Assembly: GCF_001429285.1 (NCBI RefSeq)
Contig: NZ_LMJJ01000003.1
Location: 316,677 to 380,676, forward strand
DNA from: Ensifer sp. Root278
GTDB taxonomy: Bacteria; Pseudomonadota; Alphaproteobacteria; Rhizobiales; Rhizobiaceae
Reading direction: 5' to 3'
DNA: 64,000 bases
Below are positions 37,151 to 45,974 of the stretch, in pieces (position 1 is the stretch's first letter; each line of letters opens with the position of its first letter). The notes beneath the pieces were generated by a model. It did not search any database. It saw only the letters and a list, made by a program, of their open reading frames with translations, and had not been told where the DNA came from. Position numbers and translations under genes: made by a program.

Positions 37151-38161
37151 CTACCCACTCGATTTCCCGCCTGAGGCCTGAACGACGGTGACGGCGATCA
37201 TGTGGAAGACATCCTCGACATTGCAGCCGCGCGAAAGATCGTTGGCCGGTTTTGCGAGCCCTTGCAGGATCGGGCCGATCGCCGTCGCACCGCCGATCCG
37301 CTGCGCGATCTTGTAGCCGATATTCGCCGCATCAAGGTTCGGGAAGACGAAGACATTGGCCTCGCCGTTGAGCGCCGAGTTGGGGGCCTTGGCGGCACTG
37401 ACGGCCTCGACGAAGGCGCTGTCGAACTGCAGCTCGCCGTCGATGACCAGACCGGGTGCTGCGGCATGGGCGAGCCTGGTCGCCTCCACCACCTTGGAAA
37501 CGCGCTCATGCGCAGCGCTGCCGGCGGTCGAGAAGGAAAGCATCGCCACCTTCGCGGGTTTGCCGGCAAGCTGCTCGAAGGAGCGCGCCGACGTCACCGC
37601 GATGTCGGCGAGACCTGCAGCATCGGGATCCACCACGAGGCCGCAATCGGCAAAGACGAAAGCGCCCTTCTTTGCGTGATGCGGCGCGCACAGCATCATC
37701 AGAAAGAAGCTCGACACCAGGCCAACGTCCGGCGCGCGACCGATGGTCTGGAGCGCGGCGCGCACCGTATCGGCGGTGGTCGCAACCGCCCCGCCAACCG
37801 TGCCGTCGGCGGCATCCTCGCGCACCATCATCGCGGCAAAGACGAGCGGCGAACGCACAGCCTCGGCTGCCGCCGCCGCGTCGACGCCCTTGTTGCGGCG
37901 CAATTCATGGTAGGCCGCAGCAAGGCGCGGGGTGAGCGGCGACAACGCCGGATCCTCGATGCGGATTTCGCCCGGGCGCGCGCCGGCGGCCGCCAACCGT
38001 TCCTCGACGATGTTCCGGCTGCCGACGAGGGTTGTCTCGGCAACGCCCTCGCGCACGGCGCGCAAGGCCCCCTCGACGATGCGTGGGTCTTCCCCTTCGG
38101 CAAGCACGATATGGCGCGGCGCGGCTTTCGCGGCTTCGAGAATGCGATCGAGTGGTTTCAT
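37151..38161 (-). CDS. pta: Phosphate acetyltransferase
   Basis: A 336-residue short-form enzyme: IVLAEGEDPRIVEGALRAVREG, NKGVDAAAAAEAVRSPLVFAAMMV, SFFLMMLCAPHHAKKGAFVFADCGLVVDPDA, NVFVFPNLDAANIGYKIAQR. It converts acetyl phosphate plus CoA to acetyl-CoA plus Pi. ATG at 38161 overlaps the tauZ stop by one base (TGATG); the open frame upstream of it is a shadow. Last gene of the taurine operon: Xsc makes acetyl phosphate and Pta channels it into acetyl-CoA. Confidence 0.94.
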   Translation of the reverse strand: MKPLDRILEAAKAAPRHIVLAEGEDPRIVEGALRAVREGVAETTLVGSRNIVEERLAAAGARPGEIRIEDPALSPLTPRLAAAYHELRRNKGVDAAAAAEAVRSPLVFAAMMVREDAADGTVGGAVATTADTVRAALQTIGRAPDVGLVSSFFLMMLCAPHHAKKGAFVFADCGLVVDPDAAGLADIAVTSARSFEQLAGKPAKVAMLSFSTAGSAAHERVSKVVEATRLAHAAAPGLVIDGELQFDSAFVEAVSAAKAPNSALNGEANVFVFPNLDAANIGYKIAQRIGGATAIGPILQGLAKPANDLSRGCNVEDVFHMIAVTVVQASGGKSSG

Positions 38162-39198
38162 CAGGCGTGTCCCAAATAGTGAATGCCGACGAGAATGAAG
38201 AGGGCGATGAAGACGGTTTCGGCGACGATAAGCGCGACCGCATCTCCGCCGACGTCGAGAACGCGCCTGAGCGAGGTGCGCATGCCGACGGCGACGATGC
38301 CGGCAATCAGCGCCCAACGGGAGGTTTCCATGCCGGCCTTGGCCACCAGTTCGGGCACGAGGCCGAAGGAGTTGAACGCCGCAAAGATTAGAAAGGCGAC
38401 GACGAAACCCGGCAAAAGCGGCGGACGCTTGCCGGTCTCGCCCTCGGGCTGCGGCACCTTGCGCAGCGACAGCGAGAAGATAAGCACGACCGGCGCCAGC
38501 ATGGTGACGCGGATCAGCTTGACGAGCGTCGCCGTCTCCCCCGCCTCCGGCGAGACCGAGAAGCCGGCGCCGACGACCTGCGCGACATCGTGGATGGTGC
38601 CGCCGAAGAAGATGCCAGTCGCGCGGGCATCGAGCCCCATGGTCTGGGCAATGATCGGATAGGCGATCATGGCAAGGGTGGAGAGCACCGTGACCGAGAG
38701 CACAGTGAAGATCAGGTTGCGCTCGGAAAACTCGTTCTTCGGCAAGACGGCGGCGATCGCCATCGCCGCCGACGCGCCACAGATGGCGACCGAACCGCTG
38801 GTGATGAGCGCCAGCCGCCAGCCGCGGCCGAGCAATTTCGCGGCGAGCAGGCCAAAGCCGATGGTGGCCGCGATCGCCGAGACGAGCAGCAGGATGGTGC
38901 CGGCGCCGAGTCCGATCAGGAGGTCGACGCTGATCCGCATGCCGAGCAGCGCCACACCGATGCGCAGCACCTTCTTGGCGCAGAAATCAATCCCGGCGAC
39001 ACAACGCCCCTCCTCGGACAGAAAGTGGAAGGCGATGCCGAGCAAAAGCGCCATCAGCATGGCCGGCGCGCCGTAGTGATCGGAGAGGAACTGGGCGGCG
39101 ACGGCGACGGCCGCTGTGACGGCGAAGCCCGGCCAGTAGGTCGCAAAGCCGGAGGGCACGCTGCGGAAACGTTCGTGGACAGATGCGGTAAAGGTCAT
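38161..39198 (-). CDS. tauZ: YeiH/TauZ-type putative sulfite/sulfate exporter
   Basis: A 345-residue membrane protein of the UPF0324/YeiH family with about ten helices. Signatures: LRIGVALLGMRISVDLL, TSGSVAICGASAAMAIAAVLP, GIFFGGTIHDVAQVVGAGFSVS. Members next to xsc in Paracoccus-type taurine clusters are named TauZ and proposed to export sulfite or sulfate released by desulfonation. It lies between xsc and pta on the same strand. Confidence 0.82.
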   Translation of the reverse strand: MTFTASVHERFRSVPSGFATYWPGFAVTAAVAVAAQFLSDHYGAPAMLMALLLGIAFHFLSEEGRCVAGIDFCAKKVLRIGVALLGMRISVDLLIGLGAGTILLLVSAIAATIGFGLLAAKLLGRGWRLALITSGSVAICGASAAMAIAAVLPKNEFSERNLIFTVLSVTVLSTLAMIAYPIIAQTMGLDARATGIFFGGTIHDVAQVVGAGFSVSPEAGETATLVKLIRVTMLAPVVLIFSLSLRKVPQPEGETGKRPPLLPGFVVAFLIFAAFNSFGLVPELVAKAGMETSRWALIAGIVAVGMRTSLRRVLDVGGDAVALIVAETVFIALFILVGIHYLGHA

Positions 39199-39273
39199 GA
39201 TGTCATTCCGGTCGCTCGCGGGACGCTGCGCCCGCCCGGAAAAGCCGGGCGGGCATCGTGCAATCGGGTCGGC

Positions 39274-41049
39274 TCAGGCCCGCTTCTGCGGACGCATGTC
39301 GGCACGATCAATGCCGGCAACCGGCACCGGCTTCTTCATCGCGTCGCGCCGGAAAGGCTCGCCGAGCTCCTGGTTGAGGATGACTTCGACGAAGGTGGTG
39401 ACACCCCTCTTCTGGTCGGCGATCGCGTTGGACAGCGCCTCGGTGAGTGCTGCCGTCGTATTGACGGTCACGCCCCTCAGCCCGCAGCCTTCGGCCACCT
39501 TGGCGTAAGAGAGGTTGGGGTTGAGCTCGGTGCCGACGAAATTGTTTGCGTACCAGAGCGTCGTGTTGCGCTTTTCAGCACCCCATTGGTAGTTGCGGAA
39601 GATCACCATGGTGATCGCCGGCCAGCCCTCACGGCCGATCGAGCCCATCTCGTTCATCGAGATGCCGAAGGCGCCGTCGCCGGCAAAGCCGACCACCGGC
39701 ACATCCGGGCAACCGATCTTGGCGCCGACGATCGACGGGAAACCGTAGCCGCAGGGGCCGAACATGCCCGGTGCCAGATATTTCCGGCCAGCCTCGAAGG
39801 TTGGATAGGCGTTGCCGATCGCGCAATTGTTGCCGATGTCGGTGGAGATGATCGCCTCTTTCGGCAGAGCCGCCTGGATCGCCCGCCAGGCCTGGCGCGG
39901 CGACATGCGGTTCGGCTCGCGCGAGCGTGCGCTCTCGTTCCATTCCGTGCCCGGATCGTCGTCCTCATGATCCATCGAGGAGAGCTGCTGCTGCCAGGCC
40001 GAACGGGTCTGGTGGATCGCCGCCTTGCGCTCCTCACGGCCGGCATCGCCGGCCGAGGGCGAGAGCTGCTCGAGGATCTGGCGGGCGACCTGCTTGGCAT
40101 CGCCACAGATGCCGACCGACACCTTCTTGGTCAGCCCGATCCGGTCGGCGTTGATATCGACCTGGATGATCGAAGCGTTCTTCGGCCAGTAGTCGATGCC
40201 ATAACCCGGAAGCGTCGAGAAGGGATTGAGCCGGGTGCCGAGTGCCAGCACGACGTCGGCTTTGGAGATCAGCTCCATCGCTGCCTTCGAGCCGTTATAG
40301 CCGAGCGGGCCGACCGAGAGGCGATGGCTGCCGGGGAAGGCATCATTGTGCTGGTAGCCGCAGCAGACCGGCGCGTCGAGGCGTTCGGCAAGCTTCATGG
40401 AATCGGAAATGGCATTGCCGATGACGACGCCGGCACCATTGAGGATAACAGGGAATTTCGCCTCCGACAGCAGCTTTGCGGCTTCCGCAATCGCCTGCGG
40501 TCCGCCGGCCGGACGCTCGAAGCGGACGATCGCCGGCAGGTCGACGTCGATCACCTGGGTCCAGTAGTCGCGCGGGATGTTGATCTGCGCAGGCGCACAA
40601 CCGCGCCAGGCCTTTTCGATGACGCGGTTCAGGACTTCAGGTATACGCGAGGGATCGCGTACCTCTTCCTGGTAGCACACCATTTCCTCGAACATCGCCA
40701 TCTGGTCGACTTCCTGGAAGCCGCCCTGACCGATCGTCTTGTTGGCCGCCTGGGGCGTCACCATCAGGAGCGGCGTGTGGTTCCAGTAGGCCGTCTTGAT
40801 CGCGGTGATGAACCCGGTGACGCCAGGGCCGTTCTGGCCGATCGCAACCGACATCGTGCCCGTCGCGCGGCTGAAGCCATCCGCCATCATGCCGGCATTG
40901 GTCTCATGGGCGCAGTCCCAGAACTTGATGCCGGCCTTCGGGAAAAGGTCCGACACCGGCATCATGGCCGAGCCGATGATGCCGAAGGCATGTTCGAGGC
41001 CATGCATCTGAAGAACTTTGACGAAGGCTTCCTCGGTGGTCATTTTCAT
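39274..41049 (-). CDS. xsc: Sulfoacetaldehyde acetyltransferase
   Basis: A 591-residue thiamine-diphosphate enzyme. MKMTTEEAFVKVLQMHGLEHAFGIIGSAMMPVSDLFPKAGI is the characteristic N-terminus. The ThDP motif runs from VVGFAGDGAFGISMNEMGSIG to the FRNYQWGAEK region. SIGQNGPGVTGF corresponds to the Xsc-specific early motif. Reaction: sulfoacetaldehyde + phosphate gives acetyl phosphate + sulfite. It lies 34 bp downstream of tauY and is followed by tauZ and pta. Confidence 0.96.
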   Translation of the reverse strand: MKMTTEEAFVKVLQMHGLEHAFGIIGSAMMPVSDLFPKAGIKFWDCAHETNAGMMADGFSRATGTMSVAIGQNGPGVTGFITAIKTAYWNHTPLLMVTPQAANKTIGQGGFQEVDQMAMFEEMVCYQEEVRDPSRIPEVLNRVIEKAWRGCAPAQINIPRDYWTQVIDVDLPAIVRFERPAGGPQAIAEAAKLLSEAKFPVILNGAGVVIGNAISDSMKLAERLDAPVCCGYQHNDAFPGSHRLSVGPLGYNGSKAAMELISKADVVLALGTRLNPFSTLPGYGIDYWPKNASIIQVDINADRIGLTKKVSVGICGDAKQVARQILEQLSPSAGDAGREERKAAIHQTRSAWQQQLSSMDHEDDDPGTEWNESARSREPNRMSPRQAWRAIQAALPKEAIISTDIGNNCAIGNAYPTFEAGRKYLAPGMFGPCGYGFPSIVGAKIGCPDVPVVGFAGDGAFGISMNEMGSIGREGWPAITMVIFRNYQWGAEKRNTTLWYANNFVGTELNPNLSYAKVAEGCGLRGVTVNTTAALTEALSNAIADQKRGVTTFVEVILNQELGEPFRRDAMKKPVPVAGIDRADMRPQKRA

Positions 41050-41083
41050 GGGGTGGTTCCTTTCCTGGTATTATTTCAAAGAG

Positions 41084-42484
41084 TTAGAGGATCTCGTCAC
41101 GGAGGTAGTACCAGCGGTACATTCCCCATTGGCCGAGCCGTCGGAACGGCGTCAGAAGCCCGTGGCCCGGCAGAGGCGAAGTGAAGATGGGGAGGTCGAG
41201 GCCGCCGCCTTTGCCGGCGACCATCTGGGCCATGCGACGGCCGGCCTGGGCGGAATACATCACGCCGTTGCCGCCATAGCCCATGGCGTAGAACAGCCTC
41301 TGCCCCGGATCCGGCTGGAAGATGCGCGGCATCATGTCGTGGCTGACATCCACCCAACCCCACCAGGAGTAGTCGATGTCGATGCCGCGGAGCGCCGGGA
41401 ACTTGCGGTAGAGGCCGGCAAGCAGGATCTCGAGATGCTTCGGATTGCTCGCGTCGCGTCCGGTGATGGCGCTGCGGCTGCCGATCTGCACCCGGCCATC
41501 CGGCAGCATGCGATAGTAGTGACGCAGCGTCCGCGTATCGGTGAGCGGGATGCGCGCCTTGAAGTTCAGCGCCTTCTGCTCGCTTTCCGTCAGCGGTCGA
41601 GTGACGATCGAGTTCGACAGGATCGGCATCAGTCGGTGGCGGGTGAGCGCGTTCATGCCGGGTGACGTGTAACCGGCCGTCGCGATGCAGACGGCACGCG
41701 CCCGCACCGTTCCGCCAGGCGTCGTCAGGTAATGCATGCCGCCCTTGGCAGTGCAATCAAGCACCGGGCTCGACGTATGCACCTTTGCCCCCAGCTTGCG
41801 GGCAAGCCTGAGGTAGCCGAAGGCTAGCTTGGCGGCATGGATGCCCATGCCATCGGGCTCATACATCGCCCCGCGTGCTTCCTCGTCGCGAACGAAATCG
41901 CGGTGGATCTCGTCGCGCGAGACCATGCGGGCGCGATAGCCGAACGTATCGTTGAGAACACGGACCTCGCTTTGCAGCGCCGGCAGCATCTTGTCGCGGT
42001 GGGCGATATACAGATGGCCGCCATCCTGCGGATCGCAGTCGATTTCGGGCTCGCGGACGAGAGTGCGAAAGAGGTCGAATCCCTCGGAAATCTCCGCGTG
42101 CATCTTGCGGGCGACGTCGACGCCCCAGCGGGCAATCCACTGCGAGCGCTTAAGACGGCCAGCCGAAATCTGCGCCTGCCCGCCATTGCGGGTGCTGCAG
42201 CCCCAGGCAACGCCGTTTGCCTCCAGCACCGTCGCCTTGATGCCGTGCTCACGCGCCAGATGAATGGCGCAGGAGAGGCCCGTATAGCCCGAGCCGATGA
42301 TGGCGACTTCGACGTCGATGTCGCTTGTGACTGGGCCGTCATCCTCCGGTTCAGGCCCGGCAGTGCCGATCCAATAGGTCGGCGCGTAGTCCTTGCCTCT
42401 GCCGGGGCTGCGGGCATGGTTGGGGTCATAGGCCGGATCGAACGGCTCTCTTGCAGGCTTCAAGGGAGTGGCGCGCAGTTGCAT
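41084..42484 (-). CDS. tauY: Taurine dehydrogenase large subunit (FAD oxidoreductase)
   Basis: A 466-residue FAD-dependent amine oxidoreductase (DadA-like). Dinucleotide site VEVAIIGSGYTGLSCAIHLARE, WGCSTRNGGQAQISAG, and a C-terminal FAD contact LFYAMGYGGNGVMYSAQAGRRMA. With the small subunit encoded upstream it oxidatively deaminates taurine to sulfoacetaldehyde, feeding electrons to a cytochrome-type acceptor. The N-terminal segment (KDYAPTYWIGTAGPEPEDDGP) is typical of this subgroup. Operon position between tauX and xsc makes the assignment firm. Confidence 0.9.
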   Translation of the reverse strand: MQLRATPLKPAREPFDPAYDPNHARSPGRGKDYAPTYWIGTAGPEPEDDGPVTSDIDVEVAIIGSGYTGLSCAIHLAREHGIKATVLEANGVAWGCSTRNGGQAQISAGRLKRSQWIARWGVDVARKMHAEISEGFDLFRTLVREPEIDCDPQDGGHLYIAHRDKMLPALQSEVRVLNDTFGYRARMVSRDEIHRDFVRDEEARGAMYEPDGMGIHAAKLAFGYLRLARKLGAKVHTSSPVLDCTAKGGMHYLTTPGGTVRARAVCIATAGYTSPGMNALTRHRLMPILSNSIVTRPLTESEQKALNFKARIPLTDTRTLRHYYRMLPDGRVQIGSRSAITGRDASNPKHLEILLAGLYRKFPALRGIDIDYSWWGWVDVSHDMMPRIFQPDPGQRLFYAMGYGGNGVMYSAQAGRRMAQMVAGKGGGLDLPIFTSPLPGHGLLTPFRRLGQWGMYRWYYLRDEIL

Positions 42485-42501
42485 TGCTTTCGCTCCAGCC
42501 G

Positions 42502-42888
42502 TCAGTAGCGGGGTTGCAGGACCGGGCGGTTCTTGCGGAACGCCTGCTTGCGCACGATCTTGCCGTTGCGGAAGGTGAAGAGGTCGCAGCCCTCGGCCTC
42601 AGTGCGGCTGCCATCGGCGGCCGTGCCGGAGAAGGTCCATTCGGACACGCCGCGGTCGCCTTCGACGAAATGGCTGTGATTGCCCCATTCGGCATCCGGC
42701 ATCGATGTCCAGACGCCGCTGAAGGCGTCAGCAATCGCCGCTCTACCCGTGAAGCGGGCGCCGTAGACCTCGGGTCCGCCGACCGCGTTAAAAACGCAGT
42801 CCTCGGCAAAGAAGCGCATGACCCCATCGATGTCGTGCCGGTTGAAGGCATCGAACAAGGTTTTGAGATCGGTTGCAGTCAGTGTCAT
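42502..42888 (-). CDS. tauX: Taurine dehydrogenase small subunit (NTF2-like)
   Basis: A 128-residue NTF2/SnoaL-fold protein: TDLKTLFDAFNRHDIDGVMRFFAEDCVF, then GRAAIADAFSGVWTSMPDAEW. This small fold next to a FAD large subunit, tauABC and xsc is the TauX arrangement known from Rhodobacter and Paracoccus. It is 17 bp upstream of tauY. On its own the fold would not reveal the function. The 213 bp up to tauC hold no gene. Confidence 0.82.
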   Translation of the reverse strand: MTLTATDLKTLFDAFNRHDIDGVMRFFAEDCVFNAVGGPEVYGARFTGRAAIADAFSGVWTSMPDAEWGNHSHFVEGDRGVSEWTFSGTAADGSRTEAEGCDLFTFRNGKIVRKQAFRKNRPVLQPRY

Positions 42889-43101
42889 CGTCCTGTCCTT
42901 TGGCTTAGTCGTCAGGCATGGCTTCGCCGGAGACGGGAGACGCCGTCTTCAAAGGCCGCCAGGCCGGGTACGAATGATTTGTCGAAGCTGTCGCCTAGAG
43001 CGCCGTGCGTTCAATTGAACGCGCAAAGGAACGCTCTAGCACTTTGATTCTAGGCAATCTTTCCGTCTCCAGTGATTCGACTTGAGAGCGGGATTCTCTG
43101 G

Positions 43102-43929
43102 TTAAAGGTGGCCCTTCCAGGGGATCAGCACCTTTTCTAGGTAGCGGATCAGAAGATCGAAGGCGAAGGCGAAGATGCCGATGATGAAGATGCCCATGAT
43201 CACCGTGTCGCTTTCGAGGTTTTCAGCTGCATTCAGAACCATGAAGCCGAGCCCTCGGTTGGCAGCCACCATTTCCGCCGCCACCAGGGTCGTCCAGCCG
43301 ACACCGATGCCGATGCGCATGCCGGTGAAGATCTCGGGCAAGGCGGCCTTCATGATGACCTGGCTGATGACCTGCCCGCGGGTGGCCCCCATCGCATAGG
43401 CCGCGTGGATCTGTTCGGTAGAGACCGAACGCACCCCTGCTCTGGCGGCAATCGCCATCGGCGCGAAGATTGCCAGATAGATGAGGAACACCTTCGGGAA
43501 CTCACCGATGCCGAGCCAGATGATGACAAGCGGCAGGTAGGCAAGTGGCGGCAGCGGCCGATAGAATTCGATGATGGGGTCGAACAGACCGCGCACGAAG
43601 CGGTTGACGCCCATCAGGATGCCGATCGGAACCGCCGTCACCAGCGCCAGCAGAAAGGCACCGAAGACGCGACTGATGCTGGCGAGCGTGTGCTCGATCA
43701 GGGTCGAGTTCGAAACACCGTCCGTCAGCGCCAGCATGAACTTGTCCCAGACCGCCAGCGGCGACGGCAGGAACAGCGGCTTGACCCAACCGGATTCGGT
43801 TACGAAGAACCAGAGGGCGACGAGCACGAGTGTCGTTGAAAAACTGATGAGACCGCTGCTTCCGTCACCCGGAGCGCCGAAGATCTTGCCGGCCTTTACG
43901 GGCTTGGCGCGTGTCACTCTGTCAAGCAT
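43102..43929 (-). CDS. tauC: Taurine ABC transporter permease
   Basis: A 275-residue inner-membrane permease with six helices. The EAA loop is AAYAMGATRGQVISQVIMKAALPEIFTGMRIGIGVGW. N-terminal WKD-like LPSPLAVWDKF is typical of TauC/SsuC. ATG at 43929 overlaps the tauB stop by 8 bp; the frame further upstream is a shadow. Confidence 0.92.
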   Translation of the reverse strand: MLDRVTRAKPVKAGKIFGAPGDGSSGLISFSTTLVLVALWFFVTESGWVKPLFLPSPLAVWDKFMLALTDGVSNSTLIEHTLASISRVFGAFLLALVTAVPIGILMGVNRFVRGLFDPIIEFYRPLPPLAYLPLVIIWLGIGEFPKVFLIYLAIFAPMAIAARAGVRSVSTEQIHAAYAMGATRGQVISQVIMKAALPEIFTGMRIGIGVGWTTLVAAEMVAANRGLGFMVLNAAENLESDTVIMGIFIIGIFAFAFDLLIRYLEKVLIPWKGHL

Positions 43930-44734
43930 GGGCCACCTCCGGGTTGCCGGACGCACGTTCGTCGCCATAGATGATGCCGAGCACCTCCTCGCGCATGCGG
44001 ATGAATTCCGGGCTGGATTTGATCGCCCGGGCATTGCCCTCGGCGAGGAAACGCTTGTTGAAGTTGAGTTCGTAGGTGTGGGTGATGCGGCCCGGGCGCG
44101 GCGACATGACGATCAGCCGCGAGCCGAGGAACAGCGCCTCCTCGACGCTATGGGTGATGAAGAAGAACATCTTGTTGGTGAGCTGCCAGACTTTCAGAAG
44201 CAACTCCTGGATCGTCTCGCGCGTCAGCGCGTCGAGTGCCGCCATCGGCTCGTCCATCAAGAGCATGGCGGGATCGCAGGTCAGCGCCCGTGCGATGCCG
44301 ACGCGCTGCTGCATCCCACCCGACAGGTGGTAGATCATATGCCGGTGGAAGTCCTGCAGGCCCACCAAGGCTAGGTTCTTGGTGGCGAGATCCCGCCTGG
44401 TCGCCTTGTCGACGCCGCGCAGCTTGAGGCCGAATTCGGTGTTCTCGATGACGTTCAGCCACGGCAGCAATGCGTGCTTCTGGAAGACCACGCCGCGCTC
44501 GGCGCCCGGTCCGTTGACCTGGTGATTGCCAAGCGTGATGTCGCCCTCTGAGGGGGCCATGAAGCCCGCCATCAGGTTGAGCAAGGTGGTTTTCCCGCAG
44601 CCCGAAGCCCCGAGGGCGACGACGAAGTCGCCGCTGTTGATGGTAAGGTTGACACCTTTCAGGGCGATGATCGCCTGGTCCGAGTACAGGCCCGGATAGG
44701 TCAGACTGATGTTCCTGACGCTCAATGTTTCCAT
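43922..44734 (-). CDS. tauB: Taurine ABC transporter ATP-binding protein
   Basis: A 270-residue ATPase: Walker A GASGCGKTTLLNLMAG, Q-loop VFQKHALLPW, signature LSGGMQQRVGIARAL, Walker B MLLMDEPMAALD, H-loop FFITHSVEEALFLG. The NLIT-type family members SsuB and TauB look alike; the operon fixes taurine. Confidence 0.93.
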   Translation of the reverse strand: METLSVRNISLTYPGLYSDQAIIALKGVNLTINSGDFVVALGASGCGKTTLLNLMAGFMAPSEGDITLGNHQVNGPGAERGVVFQKHALLPWLNVIENTEFGLKLRGVDKATRRDLATKNLALVGLQDFHRHMIYHLSGGMQQRVGIARALTCDPAMLLMDEPMAALDALTRETIQELLLKVWQLTNKMFFFITHSVEEALFLGSRLIVMSPRPGRITHTYELNFNKRFLAEGNARAIKSSPEFIRMREEVLGIIYGDERASGNPEVAHA

Positions 44735-44820
44735 GAGAAATGCCTCCCTGCACCTCGGTCACGGTCTTGAAGATGGACGCGCCGGCCGCTCCTCAGGACC
44801 GGCGCAATCAGCAGATCAAA

Positions 44821-45837
44821 TTATTGCGCGGCCACCTTGGCAAAGTCGGCGTTCACATAGGGCGCGTAATCGTCGAGCGAATTGCCCATCTGCTTTTGCT
44901 CGACGAGGAACTTGGCGCTTTCGGTGAGCGCGCGCGTGGCGCCACCGCCGAGCCAAACCTCGGAGGCCTGCTCATCCGCATTCGGGAAGGAAAGAAGACG
45001 CAAGGCTTCGACCGTGCTCGGGCCATCGCCGCCGATCAGCTTGACGATGCCCTGGACTTGCTCAGACTCCTCCGTCCACGCCGCCTTGTCGGCATTGTAG
45101 TCGGCATAAGCTTTCGCCAGAACCTTGGTGAAGGCCTCCATGAGCTTCGGATTTTCCGCGGCCCAGGCCTTATCAACCACCAGCCCGTCGAAGGTCGGCA
45201 CGCTCGCAGCACCGATCACTTCGGAATCGGAGATCGTCTTGCCAGTCTTCTGAATTTCAGAAAGCGCCGGCGGCCAGACATAGGCGGCATCGATATCGCC
45301 GCGCTGCCAGGCGGCGACGATCTGCGGCGGCTTCAGATTGAGGATTTCCACTTCGCGCGGGTCGACGTTCCAGACCTTGTTCATGCCGACCAAAAGATGG
45401 AAATGCGAGGTCGAGACGAAGGGCACGGCGACCTTCTTGCCCTTGAGGTCCGCGGGCGTTTCGATGCCGGAACCGTCGCGGGCGACCAGCGCCTCCGATT
45501 GACCGATATTGTCGAGGATCCAGAAGAGTTGCAGTTCGACACCGCGCGTGGCGGCAGCCGCGGTGCCAGTCGAACCGAGAACGCCGATCGGCACGTCGCC
45601 CGAGGCGAGCGCCGTCGTGATGTCGCCGGCCGAGCTGAATTGGCGCCAGTCGATCGAGTAGCCGGCCTCTTTGGCGGCGGCGTCGAAGCGCCCGTCGGCG
45701 ATCGCAGCCACAAACGGGCCGACGATCTGCTGATAGCCGACGACGAGCTTCGTCTCGGCATAAGCCACGCCGGATGCGGCCAGGCTCGCCACAATGCTGG
45801 CTGCTGCAGCCAGTCGTCTGAAATGTCCATGTAGCAT
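44821..45837 (-). CDS. tauA: Taurine-binding periplasmic protein
   Basis: A 338-residue substrate-binding protein with a signal peptide (HFRRLAAAASIVASLAASGVAYA). The mature start is ETKLVVGYQQIVGPF. The ligand region has SAGDITTALASGDVPIGVLGSTGTAAAATRGVELQLFWI and AWQRGDIDAAYVWPPALSE, typical of TauA. ATG at 45837 has AGAGGAGGA upstream; the open frame before it is not used. First gene of the tauABC-tauXY-xsc-tauZ-pta operon. Confidence 0.94.
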   Translation of the reverse strand: MLHGHFRRLAAAASIVASLAASGVAYAETKLVVGYQQIVGPFVAAIADGRFDAAAKEAGYSIDWRQFSSAGDITTALASGDVPIGVLGSTGTAAAATRGVELQLFWILDNIGQSEALVARDGSGIETPADLKGKKVAVPFVSTSHFHLLVGMNKVWNVDPREVEILNLKPPQIVAAWQRGDIDAAYVWPPALSEIQKTGKTISDSEVIGAASVPTFDGLVVDKAWAAENPKLMEAFTKVLAKAYADYNADKAAWTEESEQVQGIVKLIGGDGPSTVEALRLLSFPNADEQASEVWLGGGATRALTESAKFLVEQKQMGNSLDDYAPYVNADFAKVAAQ

Positions 45838-45921
45838 GCTTCGTCCTCCTCTTTGTTTATTCACTGACCGGTTTTTCCGATCTTGCTCATGACGATACGG
45901 CCGAGATCCGGCTTGCGTTAT

Positions 45922-45949
45922 ATCCAGTATGGAAGTTGAATAGATCCAG
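45922..45949. promoter_or_regulatory. Direct repeat ATCCAG in the tauA-tauR promoter (candidate TauR site)
   Basis: ATCCAG is present at 45922-45927 and 45944-45949, 22 bp apart (two helical turns), in the divergent promoter between tauA and tauR. TauR-type MocR proteins bind paired direct repeats there in Rhodobacter. The exact consensus cannot be checked here. Confidence 0.5.
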
Positions 45950-45974
45950 ATTAACGTCATTGGAGGCCGGCGTC

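Noticed and set aside
38590..41184. 864-residue open frame on + across xsc and tauZ
   Set aside because: It is antisense to two clearly recognised genes (xsc and tauZ) and its translation is low-complexity Arg/Asp/His-rich, typical of GC-rich shadow frames.
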